Shown: piece after piece, positions 1 through 11,817 of the stretch
Layout of the letters: each line of letters begins with the position of its first letter
Numbering within the stretch: the first letter of the stretch is position 1
Source: Leptasterias polaris
Lineage: Eukaryota > Echinodermata > Asteroidea > Forcipulatida > Asteriidae
Direction: 5' to 3'
NCBI GenBank assembly: GCA_037783415.1
Contig: JAZGTN010000024.1
Span: 744,001 to 808,000 of the forward strand
DNA: 64,000 nt
Position numbers and translations under genes: made by a program
The notes under the pieces: model-generated
Database searches by the model: none
What the model saw: the letters and a program-made list of their open reading frames with translations, nothing else
Told to the model about the DNA's origin: nothing

Positions 1-390
1 CCACTGGTGTCTTTGATTAATTCAACGGGATCTGTGTGATTCGCCACTACATTGCCAACACCTTCTGATGTGCCTGATGAAGTATCACTGTACTGCTGTC
101 TATTCACTGGGTAAGACACAAGTTATAGCTGATATTATGTAACGCCGAAGTTACGCCCAAGTAGATCCTTGTCATTTGATTGGAGGACTGGAGGTCACAT
201 GGCATTGGTTATTATTCACACCATTTCATGGCTAACATGATTAAGAGTGCATTTTTGTTATATTCAGCTTTGTCTTGTTGAATGGAGCATTCCATCTTTC
301 AAATCAAGAAATTTTTCTCACCGTTGCACTCACAAATGTTCATTATTCCGTTACTGAGTCATGAGCGCCAATTTCTACCAATCAGACAGC
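1..390. other. No recognised feature
   Basis: I see no open frame, tRNA-like sequence or repeat that I recognise here. The Ty3/gypsy homology to the right begins near 400, so this stretch could be further eroded pol sequence, but nothing in it shows that. Confidence 0.4.
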
Positions 391-399
391 AGAAGCCAG

Positions 400-2000
400 T
401 GAATATCTTGAAGCTGGAATCACATCTCATGTCAACATGGTATTGAGCCAGTGGCCAGCAATGGATGATAAACTCATGGAGACTGCACATGAGACTGAAC
501 AAGATGACAATTTGTCACTCGTTGCATCCCATGTGAAAGGTAGATGGCCCTAAGATGTCAAAGACGATTGACCTGATGTCAGTGACGTTTGGAGGAACAA
601 GAGATAATAAGCTAAATCGATGACATCGTTAACACCTGTGGTGACCGCATCGTCGAACCATTAAAGCTGCAACAAGAGATGCTAGAAAAACTCCAAGGAC
701 CATAGTGTGTTCAAGACCAGCCATATGGTGGCCTGGAATTGGTACAGACATTGCATCCAGCTATGCGGTTCTGCAGAGATAAGCAGCCAGCGCAGAGAGC
801 AGAACCTCTATTTAAAGAGATGCTAGAAAAACTCCAAGGTCATCATGGTGTATCTAAAACAAGCAATGGTCGCCTGGAATAGGTACAGACATTGCATCCA
901 GCTACATGTATGCGGTTCTGCAGAGATAAGCAGCCAGTGCAGAGAGCAGAACCTCTGGTGATAGCTGATAATTTTTCAAAGTATATTGAGATTCAGCGCA
1001 TACGACAACTACCTACACTTGTCATAAATTTCATGAAGACTACCTTTGTGGGGTGTCTTGGCCGAGTGGATAAGAACACCGAACTCAAGCTCTGGTGTTT
1101 CTGTTCAGCAGAGTGTGGGTTCGAGTCCCGGTCGTGACACTTGTGTCCCTGAGCAAGACACTTAACTATAATTGCTTCTCTCCACCCAGGGGTAATATGG
1201 GTACCTGTTAGGGCAGAGATGGTTCTTGTGATTGATTTAGCCTAGTAGCGCATATATTGCAGCACAGGCTGTATACTCCCCAGGGAGCTGAGATGGTTTA
1301 AGGAATAAAATAATGGCCCAGGGACCAGGGGTAATAATGTTGGAAGCGCTTTGGGACGCCCTTCGGGTGTGAAAAGCGCTATATAAAAATTGGTTATTAT
1401 TATTATTATTATTATTATTTGTAGGTTATGGCACCCTTAAAGTTGTTGTGACTGACAATGGCCCACGGTTCTTGGGAGAGTTTCGTCAATTTGCAAAACA
1501 CTACTACGTACATCACCACCTGTCCACACTATCCCCAAATGGACAGGCTGGGAAAATTGTTCATGTTGCAAAGTCTATCCTACGACTGACCGATCCAGTA
1601 CGAGCTCTGATGATGTATTGTGCCACACCCCTTCCAAGTTTGGGATTGAGTCCTGCACATATTTTGATGCTCAGTGATCTGCACTAATCTACCACCTGAT
1701 GCTACAAAATAATCTCTGTCCAAAACCTATTAACCAGAAGAAACTACTGAAAGCTGACACAAAACAGAAAGGAAAGGGAGCATCCCAGAGTACTTCAATC
1801 GCAAACATGGTGTCAGTACAGTGAACCAACTGATCATTGGAGCACCTGTGAAAATCTGTAAAAACAAAAAGCTCCAATGGCACACATCGTCCGTACTGCT
1901 GGATCAACTCAATTCAATATGGTGAAGGAGAATGGAACAGAGTACAGATGCAACTGCCATCACATTCTGTCAATGCTAGAACCATCACAAGAACCCATCC
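400..2000 (+). mobile_element. Decayed Ty3/gypsy retrotransposon pol (RNase H-integrase end)
   Basis: Pieces of a Ty3/gypsy pol polyprotein lie in order on the plus strand. At about 430-545 there is the linker after RNase H (HVNMVLSQWPAMDDKL). At 810-1045 there is the start of integrase, with HHGVSKT and ADNFSKYIEIQRI. At 1430-1685 there is the catalytic core, with VVVTDNGPRF including the second catalytic Asp and the SPNGQAGK and LSPAHILM stretches. At 1690-2000 there is a stop-ridden C-terminal tail. The relic has many stops and frameshifts, and about 800-900 partly repeats 680-800. A SINE interrupts the core at 1050-1417. No LTR was recognised. It is dead. Family assignment rests on integrase motifs that I know from Ty3/gypsy elements. 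Confidence 0.75.
1050..1417 (+). mobile_element. tRNA-derived SINE, full length, inserted in gypsy integrase
   Basis: The head is tRNA-like: GGCCGAGTGGATAAGA is an A-box-like D-arm and GGGTTCGAGTCCCGG is a B-box/T-arm. A body follows (ACACTTGTGTCCCTGAGCAA), then a tail with AAAGCGCTATATAAA and an (ATT)n run. The direct repeat TTTGT flanks it at 1045-1049 and 1418-1422. The integrase reading frame resumes across the insertion point, so this is a clear target-site duplication. Other members occur at 2.5, 42.0, 42.6, 43.0 and 55.9 kb. Confidence 0.85.
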
Positions 2001-2270
2001 CTTTTTTTCCCAGACGATAGTGCCCAGCAGAAACCAACTGACCAGCAACAACACATCCAAAGACCAACACAATAAAAAAGAAATCCACCTACATGTACTT
2101 GGCACCAGGACTACATTATGATTTGAACACTCTTCATTAATGGAGTATTTAGACAATCTTAATCATTGGACTGTGATCTGGCTACGTTTCAATATTATCA
2201 TTAGAAATTGATAAACAACTGACTTTGATTGGTTCTGTTGCTGTTTTCAATGTTGTGTCTTCTTTCAATT
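2000..2270. other. No gene recognised
   Basis: This is AT-rich sequence between the gypsy relic and the first exon-like array. I see no reading frame with family resemblance. Confidence 0.4.
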
Positions 2271-2511
2271 TTAATCGGAAGTGTTGACAAAAACCCAAGG
2301 TAAAAGCAAGTTATCTGAAACTAACATGTACTGACGATGCATAATATTTAAAACACTAAATGTTGCAAATTGTGTGTTTTTTTGTGTTGCAGAAATAATT
2401 ACCATCTCCAAAAATCTACACCTCAACAAGTAGACGTCCAAGACTATAGTGTATGAAAACAGAGCTGCACTCTCCAGTAGAAGATGTGAATTCTCCAAAA
2501 GTAAGTTTTTA

Positions 2512-2950
2512 AATATTAATAATAAATAATAGTGGCTTCTTATATCGCGCTCATATCCGTCACTCAGTGACGCTCAAGGCGCTTCAACAGTCAGTATTTT
2601 CCTGCAAGGTATATATGTGGAGCTACTTGTTGAAGTTTGAGACCTATTCCTTAACATAGCACCATGCAATGGCTTACAAGGTGCTGTGGTGTAATATGCA
2701 GCCAATCAAACCAGGAACACCGGGGCGAACCCCTTCTCTTTACGATAAGTGCACTGGGTTCTTTTACGTGCATTTATACACGACACACGGGACCAACGGC
2801 TTTACGTCCCATTCGAAGGACGAAGCAATAATGGTTAAGTGTCTTGCTTAAGGACACAAGTGTCACGACCGGGACTCGAACCCACACTCTGCTGAACAGA
2901 AACACCACAGCTTGAGTCCGGTACTCTTATCCGCTCGGCTACGACATGCC
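2512..2950 (-). mobile_element. tRNA-derived SINE, minus orientation
   Basis: The tail end is at the left (ATAATAGTGGCTTCTTATAT) and the tRNA-like head at the right (CGACCGGGACTCGAACCC, then TTATCCGCTCGGCTACGAC). This is the reverse of the 1050-1417 element, with a different central body that it shares with the copies at 41.9 and 55.9 kb. It interrupts the spacer of the first exon-like cassette. Confidence 0.75.
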
Positions 2951-5002
2951 TCCTTGCACTCCCATATTCACTCCCCTCCCAAATGGATCTCTGTACAAAT
3001 TGTGCAGAGAGCGTCTGTTGTTGCTCTTATTTAAACTGTTAAAGTTAGTTTCTGTCTTTTTCTTGCAGCATTACAATTCATTCAAAGATGTTTGGCAATC
3101 ATTCAAGAGTTGGAAGGCTTGGTTTGTGTGTGTGATGTTGGATTTTTGGTCCCTAAGGATGCTTACATTTAAAGTTTAGTTTGTCATTTGCTAGATAAGT
3201 GTCATTCTGAGATCAAGTTCATACCAGCACCAATCCCCAAGAGAACTGTCACTGGCATTTGCCAGCCCCCAAAATCACTGTTGCTTTTTTTTGTATCATA
3301 ATCAAAATAATCCTGAAATGAATGCGTTCCTCCTAAAAGTATTTTTGCAACTTACAATGTTGGTTATCTTTACTTATTGTTAGTTGAAAGTATTAACAAA
3401 ATTGAAAAGTTAAAGCAAGTTCTCTAATCCAAGCTGTTTTAATGATGGGTAATGTTCTTAAACACTAAATTTCAAAAGTGTGCATTTTGTTTGTGTTGCA
3501 ATCAGGCTCAGCATCTCCAAAGACATCCACCCGTCAACGAGTAGATGTCCAAGACCAACCTGGATGACTTTTAATAAGGGAGTTGCACTCTCCAGTAAAA
3601 GGTGAATTTCCAAAAAGCATACGTTTGATATTTATCCATATCCCAAACATTGGCGTACCCGGGATTATGTCTTAGGCGGGGCTCAAAGAAACATAACAGG
3701 TGGGGTCCAGGGGCCGGCCTGATGGAAGCTCTGAGCTTTTTGCACTTAAGGGGTGAATTATCAAGCCTCTGTATGCCTCCCACAAAATCACTGTTGATTA
3801 TTTTGATTGCAGCAATCAAAGTAATCCTGAAATGAATGAATTCCTCCAAACAGGTTTTTTGTTGTTTAAGGGTGATATCAAGTTATCTGAACCTAGCTGT
3901 TTTTAATGATGTGTGATGTAATTTTGTTTGTGTTCCAATCAGGCTCCCGATCAAGATCCCCAAAGACATCTACCCGTCAACAAGTAGATGCCCAAGACCA
4001 GCCTGGATGACTTACAATGTATAATAAGGGAGCTGCACTCTCCAGTAAAAGGTGAATTTCCAAAAAGCATACTTTTGATATTTATCCCTGTCCCAAACAA
4101 GAAAGCTTTCTTATGAATATGGTAATTATCAACAGCCAATCACAGTGAGCGGACTGTTGGTTTAAGCTTGGATGTTAGACCAACTGTATTGTACTGCACA
4201 AATATCTAAGGATGCTTACATTTAAAGTTGAATTTGTCATTTGCTAGATAAGTTTCATTCTGAGAGAGAGAGAGCTCTGTGATGACAAAGATCAAACCAG
4301 CACCAATCCTCAAGAGAACTGTCGCATGTATTTGACCTCCCACAAAATCACTGTTGACAATTTTGATTGCAGCAATCAAAGTAATCCTGAAATGAATAAA
4401 TTCCTCCAAACAGGTTTTTTGTTGTTTTAATGATGTGTGATGTAATTTTGTTTGTGTTCCAATCAGGCCCAGCATCTCCAAAGACATCTACCCGTCAACA
4501 AGTAGATGTCCAAGACCAGCCTGGATGACTTATAAGTCATAAGGGGGCTGCACTACAGTAAAAGGTGAATTTCCAAAAAGCATACTTTTTATATTTATCC
4601 ATATCCAAAACAACAGCGTACCCAGGATTATGTCTTAGGGTGGGGGCTCAAAGAAATGTAACAGGTGGGGTCCAGAGCCTGATGGAAGCTCTGAACTTTT
4701 TGCGCTTAAGGGGTGAAATATCAAGCCTCTGTGTGCCTAAAAACTGAGAAACAGACACACTGTTTAAACACTTCTAATCCATATAAATCTTAGTTTTACT
4801 TGAAACATTTCTGTAACATCAACAGGCTCACAGAAAATGTTACTCCAACAAATCAATTAGGCCAAGAGTAAAAACAAAACCAGCAAAAAACATTGAAGCA
4901 AATTTTGTTTGGAAGATCTCATCACCTAATTTCTGACCTAAATAATGGTACTTTCGTGATATGAAGATCAGTTTTATAGACTTCTTTTGCACTGACACAT
5001 TC

Positions 5003-5130
5003 TTTATTCAACGACCAACGTTAGTCGACAACGCATATTCAAAAAAAATGCAATGAACTTTGTCCCGCATCGCATGCAAGGTGCATCACACCACATCTAT
5101 CGACAAAAGTTGTCGATGTTTGAATAGCCT
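5003..5130. mobile_element. Short inverted-repeat element (MITE-like)
   Basis: TATTCAACGACCAACGTTAG at the left and the reverse complement of the GTTGTCGATGTTTGAATAG stretch at the right form imperfect inverted termini of about 30 bp around a ~65 bp core. No clear target-site duplication was found. Confidence 0.35.
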
Positions 5131-6329
5131 TACTCCAAGGCTGTGTATCTAAGTACAAAATTCGCTGGCCTGCACCACATTGTGATTTATTTATGAAAAG
5201 GAACACACACTTGCGACTTTTCTCCTTTGGCTCTATCGTTCCAACCTCTTTTTTGTCAATATTTTTTTAGGGACCGTCGGGGGACTCAATTAAGCCCCCG
5301 AGGCCCCTCCTCCCAGGTGCGTTGTTGGTCCCAAATGTAGCTCTGTAACAATTGTACAGAATGTATGTACTTGTTCTTGTTTAAACAGAAGTTAACACTT
5401 CTCATTTTCTTGTAGAATTATACAATTTATTTAAAGGTATTTATATTTTCTTTGGCAACATTTTCAGAAGTTAAATGCTGTTTTGGGTTTTGTTTTCCTT
5501 GTTTTTTGTGTGATGGGGTTTAAAGATTTGGGGAAAGTCTGTAAGGATCCTTCATGTCGAACACAACTATTAGTACAATTTGTTAGCATTTAGTAATAAA
5601 AATTTTGTTATGTCATTTGCTAGATATGTTTCATTGTTTGATATGTTTGAGTGTGAAAACTCACTGATGAAAAGTTGATACCAACACCAACCCTCAAGAG
5701 AACTGTCACTGGCTTCCCCCATAATCACTGTTGATTATTTTGATTGCAACAGTCAAAATAGTCCTAAAATGCATGAGTTCATCCAAACAGTTTTTTTGTT
5801 GCTGCTTGTAATGTTGGTTTCCTTCACACATTGACTTAAAGTGTAAAAAGAAATCTGAAGGTAAAAGCAAGTTATCTTAACCTAACTGTTTTAATAATGG
5901 GTAAAGTTCCTAAATACTAAATGTCACAAATTGTGCATTTTGTTTGTTTCAGTCAGGCTTAGCACCTCCAGAGACATCTACCATCAACAAGATGATGTCC
6001 AAAACCACCTTCTGATAAAGGAAAAGATGAATTCCATAAGGTAAACTTTTCAAATTTACCTCATGTCCCAAATGGAGCTCTGTAATAACTCATCATCGTT
6101 TTCACGAATAGGCACTTCTTTAAAAAAACACATACATTTTGGGAAATTGTTGTTTTTACACATTTTGGAGGATGTCATCATTGACATCAACATTTTATCC
6201 AAGTTTTAAGTCATAAAACGTTACAGTTTCGTAACACTAAATAGTGCAAGGACAATTTCACAATTGTGACAATTGTGCCAGAGCTGCTCGTAGGGCCAAT
6301 GTAACCAAGTCAGTTTTTGAAAAGTCAGA

Positions 6330-7340
6330 TGGAGTCTCTTTTGAGGACATACATTTGGGGGTCCCCGTCATCTGGCAAAGGCACTGCTTCTGACCCTTCT
6401 ACGGAAGACATACCCTAACGGTTCCCTGTCCTCCCCAAAAAGTGTCACTACCTGAACCAAAGGAAAGAGTGGAGCCCTACCTTTGGGTCTCTGGCCTCTG
6501 GGTCTACCGTAAAGGCAAAGTGTTCAAGTCTACTGGTGACATACCTTTGAGGTCCCTGTCATCTGGAAAGGCAGCCACACCACTGGGCTTCCTAAATCTA
6601 CCAGAGACATACCTTTGCAATCACTGGCCTCTTGTAGAACAGAAACCCATAACAGTCCAGTAGAGCAGTAGCCCATCAGACCACCAAGTCCACTCTGTCT
6701 GGACTTCCCGGGTAAGAAAAAAAACAATAACTAAAAGAATCGGTTGCTCCAGCACTGCTAGTGCTTCAATGCCACCAAAGCTTTCTCTGCCTTTTGCATG
6801 GCAATTATCAGACCTGATGATACCGGCTAGCCCACATGGCAGTCATTACAGCCGGGCAGACTCAGGTGGAGAAAGAGAACTTACTAGCTATTGTAAGAAG
6901 TGACAATAGTTCTAGTGTGTCCTCTTGGGGCAGTTCTCCTGGGTCTCGCTGCCTATCGCCGGAGGGGTCCAAAACTCTACTCCTACAGTCCTTTAAAGAA
7001 CTAACAGCAACTGTGGCATTTCTGGTTTCAAAGCAAACAGAGTCTCTTCTGACTCGTCTCTTAGTTATCTCACGAACCAGCTGACTATGGGTCAGATTTG
7101 AGGTTGGTGATGCAATATCTGTACTTATCTGTGATGAGTTTTGCAACAAGAGGTACCCGACAATGAGCTTGCTCCAGGCATGCCATCTTCCGGCGCTGTT
7201 GCTACAAGTTCTTCTGTCATGCCTACCCTGAAACATTCATCAGTCTATAGGATCCCTAGGGGTTTCCGCCGGATCATGGGATGCCCCCAACCACCCGATG
7301 ATGTTACTTACCATTGAGGGGGCTCCTCTGGCTCCCTTTC
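6330..7340 (+). other. Unrecognised, possibly gag-like sequence, block 1 copy
   Basis: From 6340 to 6640 an ACATACCTTTG-GGTCCCTGTCATCTGG motif recurs in degenerate form. From 6890 to 7250 the sequence is homologous to 18,905-19,310: SSWGSSPG, LSPEGSKTLLLQSFKELT and DEFC appear in both copies, with frameshifts in this one. The SPEGS-LLLQ-F-ELT pattern loosely resembles retroelement gag leaders, but I cannot name the family. It may be ORF1/gag debris or an old duplicated exon. Confidence 0.4.
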
Positions 7341-7599
7341 CTAGTTGGAAAAGATCATAATGCTCAGAATATTTCACCCATACCTTCCCTGACAGAGAAT
7401 AGAAAGTAGAAAACAAATGTTGGTTTCTTGAACAAAAATGTACTTGTTGAACTTTCTCATGGAGTACTGTCTATTTTTAACGAGAAAAAGTGGGATAAGA
7501 AAAGAAAGATGGTTAAAAATCAAGGAAAAAAACAAGAATGACTGTAAAAACAAAAAACTTTGATTTTGCACGTTTCAATTGCTTGATTATCAAAAATAA

Positions 7600-7700
7600 A
7601 TTATCCGTAAACTTTTCCTTTCAGATTGCAGAAATGAAACTAAATGTTCCTTAAAATCAATGACCAGCTGGGCATGCAACGTCAATATGGCATACAGAAA
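7600..7700 (+). repeat. Decayed copy of the type-2 exon-like repeat
   Basis: CCTTTCAG is followed by a sequence related to the cassettes at 19,420 and 20,078 (shared GAAACTAAATGTTCCTTAAA versus GAAGCTAACAGTTCCCTGAA). It supports block 1 and block 2 being old copies of one larger unit. Confidence 0.45.
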
Positions 7701-7799
7701 AAGACAATTTAAAATTAATGCATGGCCAAAGAAAAGCTGAACTGCAATGAGCTTCCCGCTAGCGCGAAGCGAGAGACCGCCCACAAAGAATATTTGGTT

Positions 7800-7899
7800 C
7801 CAGCTGATTGGCTCAATGTATAAAACATTGCTCATTTTGCATAAAAGAAAGTGAATGACGACCTAATTGGCACCTGTCCAAACCACAACAAACCTTGCC
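7800..7899 (+). promoter_or_regulatory. Candidate promoter of the IRF-like gene
   Basis: An inverted CCAAT box (GATTGG, 7806-7811) lies just before TATAAAA (7819-7825). The candidate start ATG at 7900 has a good context (GCCATGG). The spacing suits a short 5' UTR. This is inference from motifs only. Confidence 0.35.
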
Positions 7900-7977
7900 A
7901 TGGCGACGAAGCGCGTGACTGCAACTGGACCCGGCTGGGTGACTGAAGGCGCCGCATACAGTGCTTGTTGGTCTGCG
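7900..7977 (+). CDS. Candidate first coding exon of the IRF-like gene
   Basis: ATG in Kozak context opens 26 codons (MATKRVTATGPGWVTEG...) that end at a donor-like GCG^GTGAATATT in phase 0. The next exon can be entered in phase 0 at 8241 after TTCAG, so the frame can continue. No similarity to an IRF DNA-binding domain is visible. It may instead be an unrelated short frame. Confidence 0.3.
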
Positions 7978-8240
7978 GTGAATATTGTATTTTATCTCAA
8001 GCGATAAAATTATTTAAGGTTGTTATTCAAATAGGAGTAAATCTTTTGTTCTCGGAAAAGTGGAAAATTATCTTCTGCTGCCATCTTTAGTGTTGAAATC
8101 TCCATTCCAAGGAAATACACTTACTTAAAACTGGAAAAGGAAAGCTTTCTGAAGTGAATAATTCTTGAGTTTGAGTCTGCCTTGAGACCACCTGAGAGAC
8201 ATGCTAAGTTGTCTTTTTCTCTTTTTGAATTACAGTTCAG

Positions 8241-8820
8241 CTACCTGGACTTGATATGGAGTACCAACATCAGCATGCACCTATCCTTCTGCCTGACAGC
8301 TCAACAGCTGCCACGACATTTTGGGGTCCATCAGAGATACAACAGGGCATGATGGAATCACCGAACGCCACACCTATTGCATTCATTAACCCACTGACTA
8401 ATGAGATGGCTTCGTCAGCGATACAACAGGGCATTTTGGAACCACAGAATGCCACACCCATTGCAGTCATCAACCCACTGACCAATGAGATGGCTTCGTC
8501 AGCGACTGCCACACCAAGGATGACCAATCAAAACCCACATCGTATCAAGAGTCACGCTTGGACTGCACCAATCATCTAACCAGTGAATGACCACTCTAAG
8601 GTAGCAGCCCCAACAGCCAGTCAAATCAGTCCTACCCTAGTAACGTCCTCAGCTCGCCCAGCGATTCAGTCTGATCCAAAGGAGAAGTCCAATGCAAAGA
8701 AGAAGAAGAGGGGCCGACCTGAGCGGAAGACATCTTCATCCCCACCCTCATCATCATTGGTGCTGGAAAAGAAGAAGCAGAAGACGATTGACAGTCCAAA
8801 AGCCAAAGGACTCCCACCCG
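8241..8820 (+). CDS. IRF-like gene, central exon with AT-hook-like basic stretch
   Basis: The exon follows a pyrimidine tract (TTTTCTCTTTTTGAATTACAG). It encodes a low-complexity region: a 28-residue tandem repeat (IQQGMMESPNATPIAFINPL and its near copy, 8337-8504), then a Ser/Thr/Pro-rich stretch, then KKKKRGRPERK, which contains an AT-hook core (RGRP) and a likely nuclear localisation signal, and finally SPKAKGLPPG. It ends at CCCG^GTACAG in phase 1. The next exon starts GC AAT GAG, which restores Gly-Asn-Glu, so the junction is phase-consistent. A single in-frame TAA at 8577-8579 splits the frame. The same frame is open on both sides, so this is either a sequence error, a disabling mutation, or two exons that I have joined wrongly. 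Confidence 0.5.
8337..8504 (+). repeat. 84-bp tandem duplication inside an exon
   Basis: Two 84-bp units begin at 8337 and 8421, both with ATACAACAGGGC. They encode 28 residues each and keep the frame. Confidence 0.85.
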
Positions 8821-8829
8821 GTACAGAGA

Positions 8830-10090
8830 ATTTTTGTTTTCCTAAAGTTTTATTCCATTTCATTGTTTCTGGTTGTGAAGCCAAGAACTCTCAGAAAGCG
8901 AACTTAATCACTATACTAGCCAAAAACCCAATGGAGAGAAGACAAGGAAGGAAGTTTCTGTTTTAGAAGTGGGAGGAAAACCCCAGAGAATTATTCCAGG
9001 GAAAACCTAGACAGTCAGGTTGGGACTGAAAACCCAATCCTCATAGTGACCTCGATGTGATTGGAACCAGGGGTCCTATAGAGGTGGAAGGTGAGGAAAG
9101 ATACCTCTACACCAACCTGACCACCCAGTAGTCTCTTATTGAAATGCCATCAGTTTTGGGAACAGGATGCTCATTTCTGGCCTTATGTTATTGAATCTTG
9201 GAAAGAATAGATCTAGATTTAATAAGTTATTCCACAATTTCTTTTGGCGACAAATTTCCATGTGTACAGGTTGAATTTTATTTACCAACACTGATGCAAA
9301 ATACATGACAGTCTCAAAAATATCAAATCAGAAAAAGCATTAAGAAAGACGTATGTGTATATTTTTCATCTTGCCACAGTGGAACTCGTACACAGCAAGC
9401 GCTGTACAAACTTACAGTTAGTATTCACTCAAACTTCTTGCGCTTTTTTTCTTCCGAACAACTGAGATGAAGATTAAGAAAAAAACCAACGGGAGCTGTA
9501 CACTGCATTTCTGAACTATGAGGCACAGATTAAGAATAAAGAATCACTTCATGCCGGTATTTAAAAAAAAAATATCCAGGCCCGTCAGCAAAATAAGTTT
9601 TACAAATTTGGTGAGCTTCTTGAGTAATCGTTTTCCTTTGAAAATATCATTGCCACAAAAAAAATCCTGATTCTAAAAATTAGCTGCAGGATTTGATGTT
9701 GTTTTTTGAGAAAATTGAGTAGGCACTAACCATGATGCACAGAACCTCCGCTGTGTGCCAAGGCAGAATATTTGCAACAGTATGCTGGAATCTTGGAACG
9801 CTCAGACTTATCTCCCATTGAGCTGAATGTAATAACGAACAATAGTGGCAGCCTGTCCATTCTTGTATGCCACATTTGTACAATGACAGGACAATGGACT
9901 CGAATTGGGGGTTATACAATAACCACCGTAAAGGGATTTTACAAGGCATGTTTTCCAGAACCTGTTGTTGCTCTTTTACGAGTAAAAGATGCGTAGGTGC
10001 CTGTGCACACTACACACTGGAAAATCCCGATAGGTTGGATGTCAGCCGTCTGGCTGTCAGCAATTCGTTTTTAGGAAAATCTGAAGTTCT
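8830..10090. other. Intron of the IRF-like gene, no other feature recognised
   Basis: AT-rich intronic sequence. Open frames here are short and resemble nothing known. Confidence 0.4.
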
Positions 10091-10093
10091 TTT

Positions 10094-10478
10094 GGGCATT
10101 AAAAAACGTCTAACACGTTTGGTAATTACTCAAAATATATATAAGCATAAAAACTTACTTGGTAACCAGCAACGGAGAGCTGTTGATAGTATAAAACATT
10201 GTGAAAAACGACTCCCTCTGAAGTAACGTAGTTTTTGAGAAGGAGGTAACTTCTCACTAAAATAATAAATAACTTCATGCATGAAGCCTTTTATTAGCAT
10301 CTGAAAGCACACAAAATTGTGCAACAAGGGTGTTTTTTCTTTATTTTCTTGCAACTTCGATGACCGATTCAGCCCAAATTTTCACAGGTTTGTTATTTTA
10401 TGCATATGTTGGAATACACCGAGAGACAATACTGGTCTTTGATAATTACATGTACCAAACATGTTCAGTGCCTTTAAG
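10094..10478 (+). mobile_element. MITE-like dispersed repeat, family 1
   Basis: Related to 34,360-34,690. Shared blocks include GTATAAAACATTGTGA, CTCCCTCTGAAGTA, GCAACTTCGATGACC and ACAGGTTTGTTATTTTATGC. The left end carries GGTAATTACTC and the right end TTTGATAATTAC, which are inverted to each other. The right side ends in TTCAGTGCCTTTAA. From memory this is a very common echinoderm repeat. Confidence 0.65.
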
Positions 10479-10819
10479 TCTGTCCAGAAAAGATATGCGG
10501 ATAAACAAATCATCCGACGTGAAGTGGTTTTAAGAGAAATTCTAAAAAAGCTAACCACAAAGGGATATGTAAATTAATCTAAGGCTGCTGTTGTTGCTTG
10601 TACTCGACATCCAGCAAGAAAATAGCAAAGAAAGCTAAGCCTTGTGACCTTTCACCTTATAAGCTTTGATTTTCCTTAAAGCTTGACTTGGCTCACTTCA
10701 TCTTTTGTCTTGTGGCACTTAATTTTGCTGGAATCCAATCCTTTATGTTTCAAATCAGACTCGGCTCATCTTGTTGTTTAATATAAATAATGAGAAAATA
10801 AAATTAGCTGTTGCAAACT

Positions 10820-10925
10820 GCTTACCAACCTAAATGACTTGTGGTATAAATGCAAAAATTAGTTAGTGGCCTGACGTTTCGACCCTAGCAGAGTCTTTCT
10901 CGAAGGCTAAAGTATAAATATTGTA
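10820..10925. repeat. Dispersed repeat fragment
   Basis: GCTTACCAACCTAAATGACT and the following GACGTTTCGACC-AGAGTCTTTCTC motif look like a piece of a dispersed element. The first part recurs near 35,815. The family is not identified. Confidence 0.35.
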
Positions 10926-11004
10926 ATATTCTGCATTAATTCTCACTCAACTCAACTTGAACCTTATTCTATATCATGCTGATGATTTCAATATTAAATT
11001 TCAG

Positions 11005-11239
11005 GCAATGAGCTTCACATTCAACTGTTCTATCAGGAAAACAAGCTTGAAGACAAGAAAATCAACAGTCAGGATGGTTTCTTGGTTTACCACAAGAAAG
11101 TGTGGAAGTTCCCTAACAGTGCTGATCTTGACCTCACCAGCATTGAGTTTCCACAGCTTCAGGAGACTCCACCCAAGTTCAAAATGACCAAGAGTCACAA
11201 GAAGTCGACTGAAATGCTTTTGGATGCAATGACTAAAGG
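11005..11239 (+). CDS. IRF association domain-like exon, first half
   Basis: The exon runs from TTTCAG^GC to AAAGG^GTAGGT. It encodes NELHIQLFYQENKLEDKK, then FLVYHKKVW, then SIEFPQLQ, then STEMLLDAMTKG. The order matches the IRF association domain (IAD): a first beta strand 'ELxVxxxYxGxxL', a 'GCRLxY'-like strand, 'FP' and then a 'LLDxLxRG' helix. The IAD adopts a SMAD-MH2-like fold used for dimerisation and co-activator binding. Phase-2 splicing into the next exon gives Gly-Val. The match is by pattern, not by search. Confidence 0.55.
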
Positions 11240-11309
11240 GTAGGTAGCCATTTAAAATGGACGCCAATCGATGACCATAGTCACGTGACTCATAGTCTAA
11301 TACTATGTT

Positions 11310-11495
11310 GTCGTCAAGTACTTTTCAGTTGAGTATCGAGTGCTTCCCCGAGTACTAATGTGACTGAGTAGTACTCGAGTACGAGTACTTGGGCCATTGA
11401 GTAGGAGTACAAGTGTCTGAGTACCAAGTATTCTGATATCCGACTACTGGGTCCAACAGCCGAGCACCTAGTACTAAGTATGAGTACTTTATAGA
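11310..11495. repeat. Degenerate GAGTAC-rich simple repeat
   Basis: Many GAGTAC/GTACTC hexamers occur at irregular spacing, so the tract is partly self-complementary. It lies in the intron after the first IAD exon. Confidence 0.7.
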
Positions 11496-11817
11496 AAGAA
11501 AGAATGCAAAATGAGGTAGACAAATATTATTGGTTTTTCATTTTGACTAATTTCTAGACGGCAATATGTGCTTGTCATGATAAATTTCATGGTAAAATCT
11601 TTAAGCCTACGGAAAACTTTTGACAGGGTACCAAGGCCAAGATCAGGGCAAGGGAGGCCGTGGCCTCCATGTTATTCCTGGACTGGTTTTGATTCAGTTA
11701 TATCTATACCCTTAGTGCTATAACCACCTAATATAACCTAATATTTTTCTTTAAAAAAAGATAAGATGTTGTAAGATGCCTCTAATGTATAGGTCTGTTC
11801 CCAACACTTGATTGCAG

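Larger units (their letters stand above)
2270..6080 (+). repeat. Array 1 of exon-like cassettes with conserved intron-like spacers
   Basis: Five related ~75-115 bp cassettes lie at about 2393-2484, 3501-3601, 3938-4051, 4461-4564 and 5953-6025. Most are preceded by TTTTGTTTGTGTT plus CAG or a decayed form, and most are followed by AAAAG^GTGAAT, which resembles a splice acceptor and donor. In one frame the consensus reads like SISKDIYPSTSRCPRP. The 3501 copy is open throughout, and the others carry stops or shifts. The spacers are also homologous, with shared blocks such as CACCAATCCTCAAGAGAACTG and AATCCTGAAATGAATG. The whole unit therefore seems to have been duplicated. I recognise no protein family. 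It could be a decayed array of tandemly duplicated exons or a complex repeat. Confidence 0.6.
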
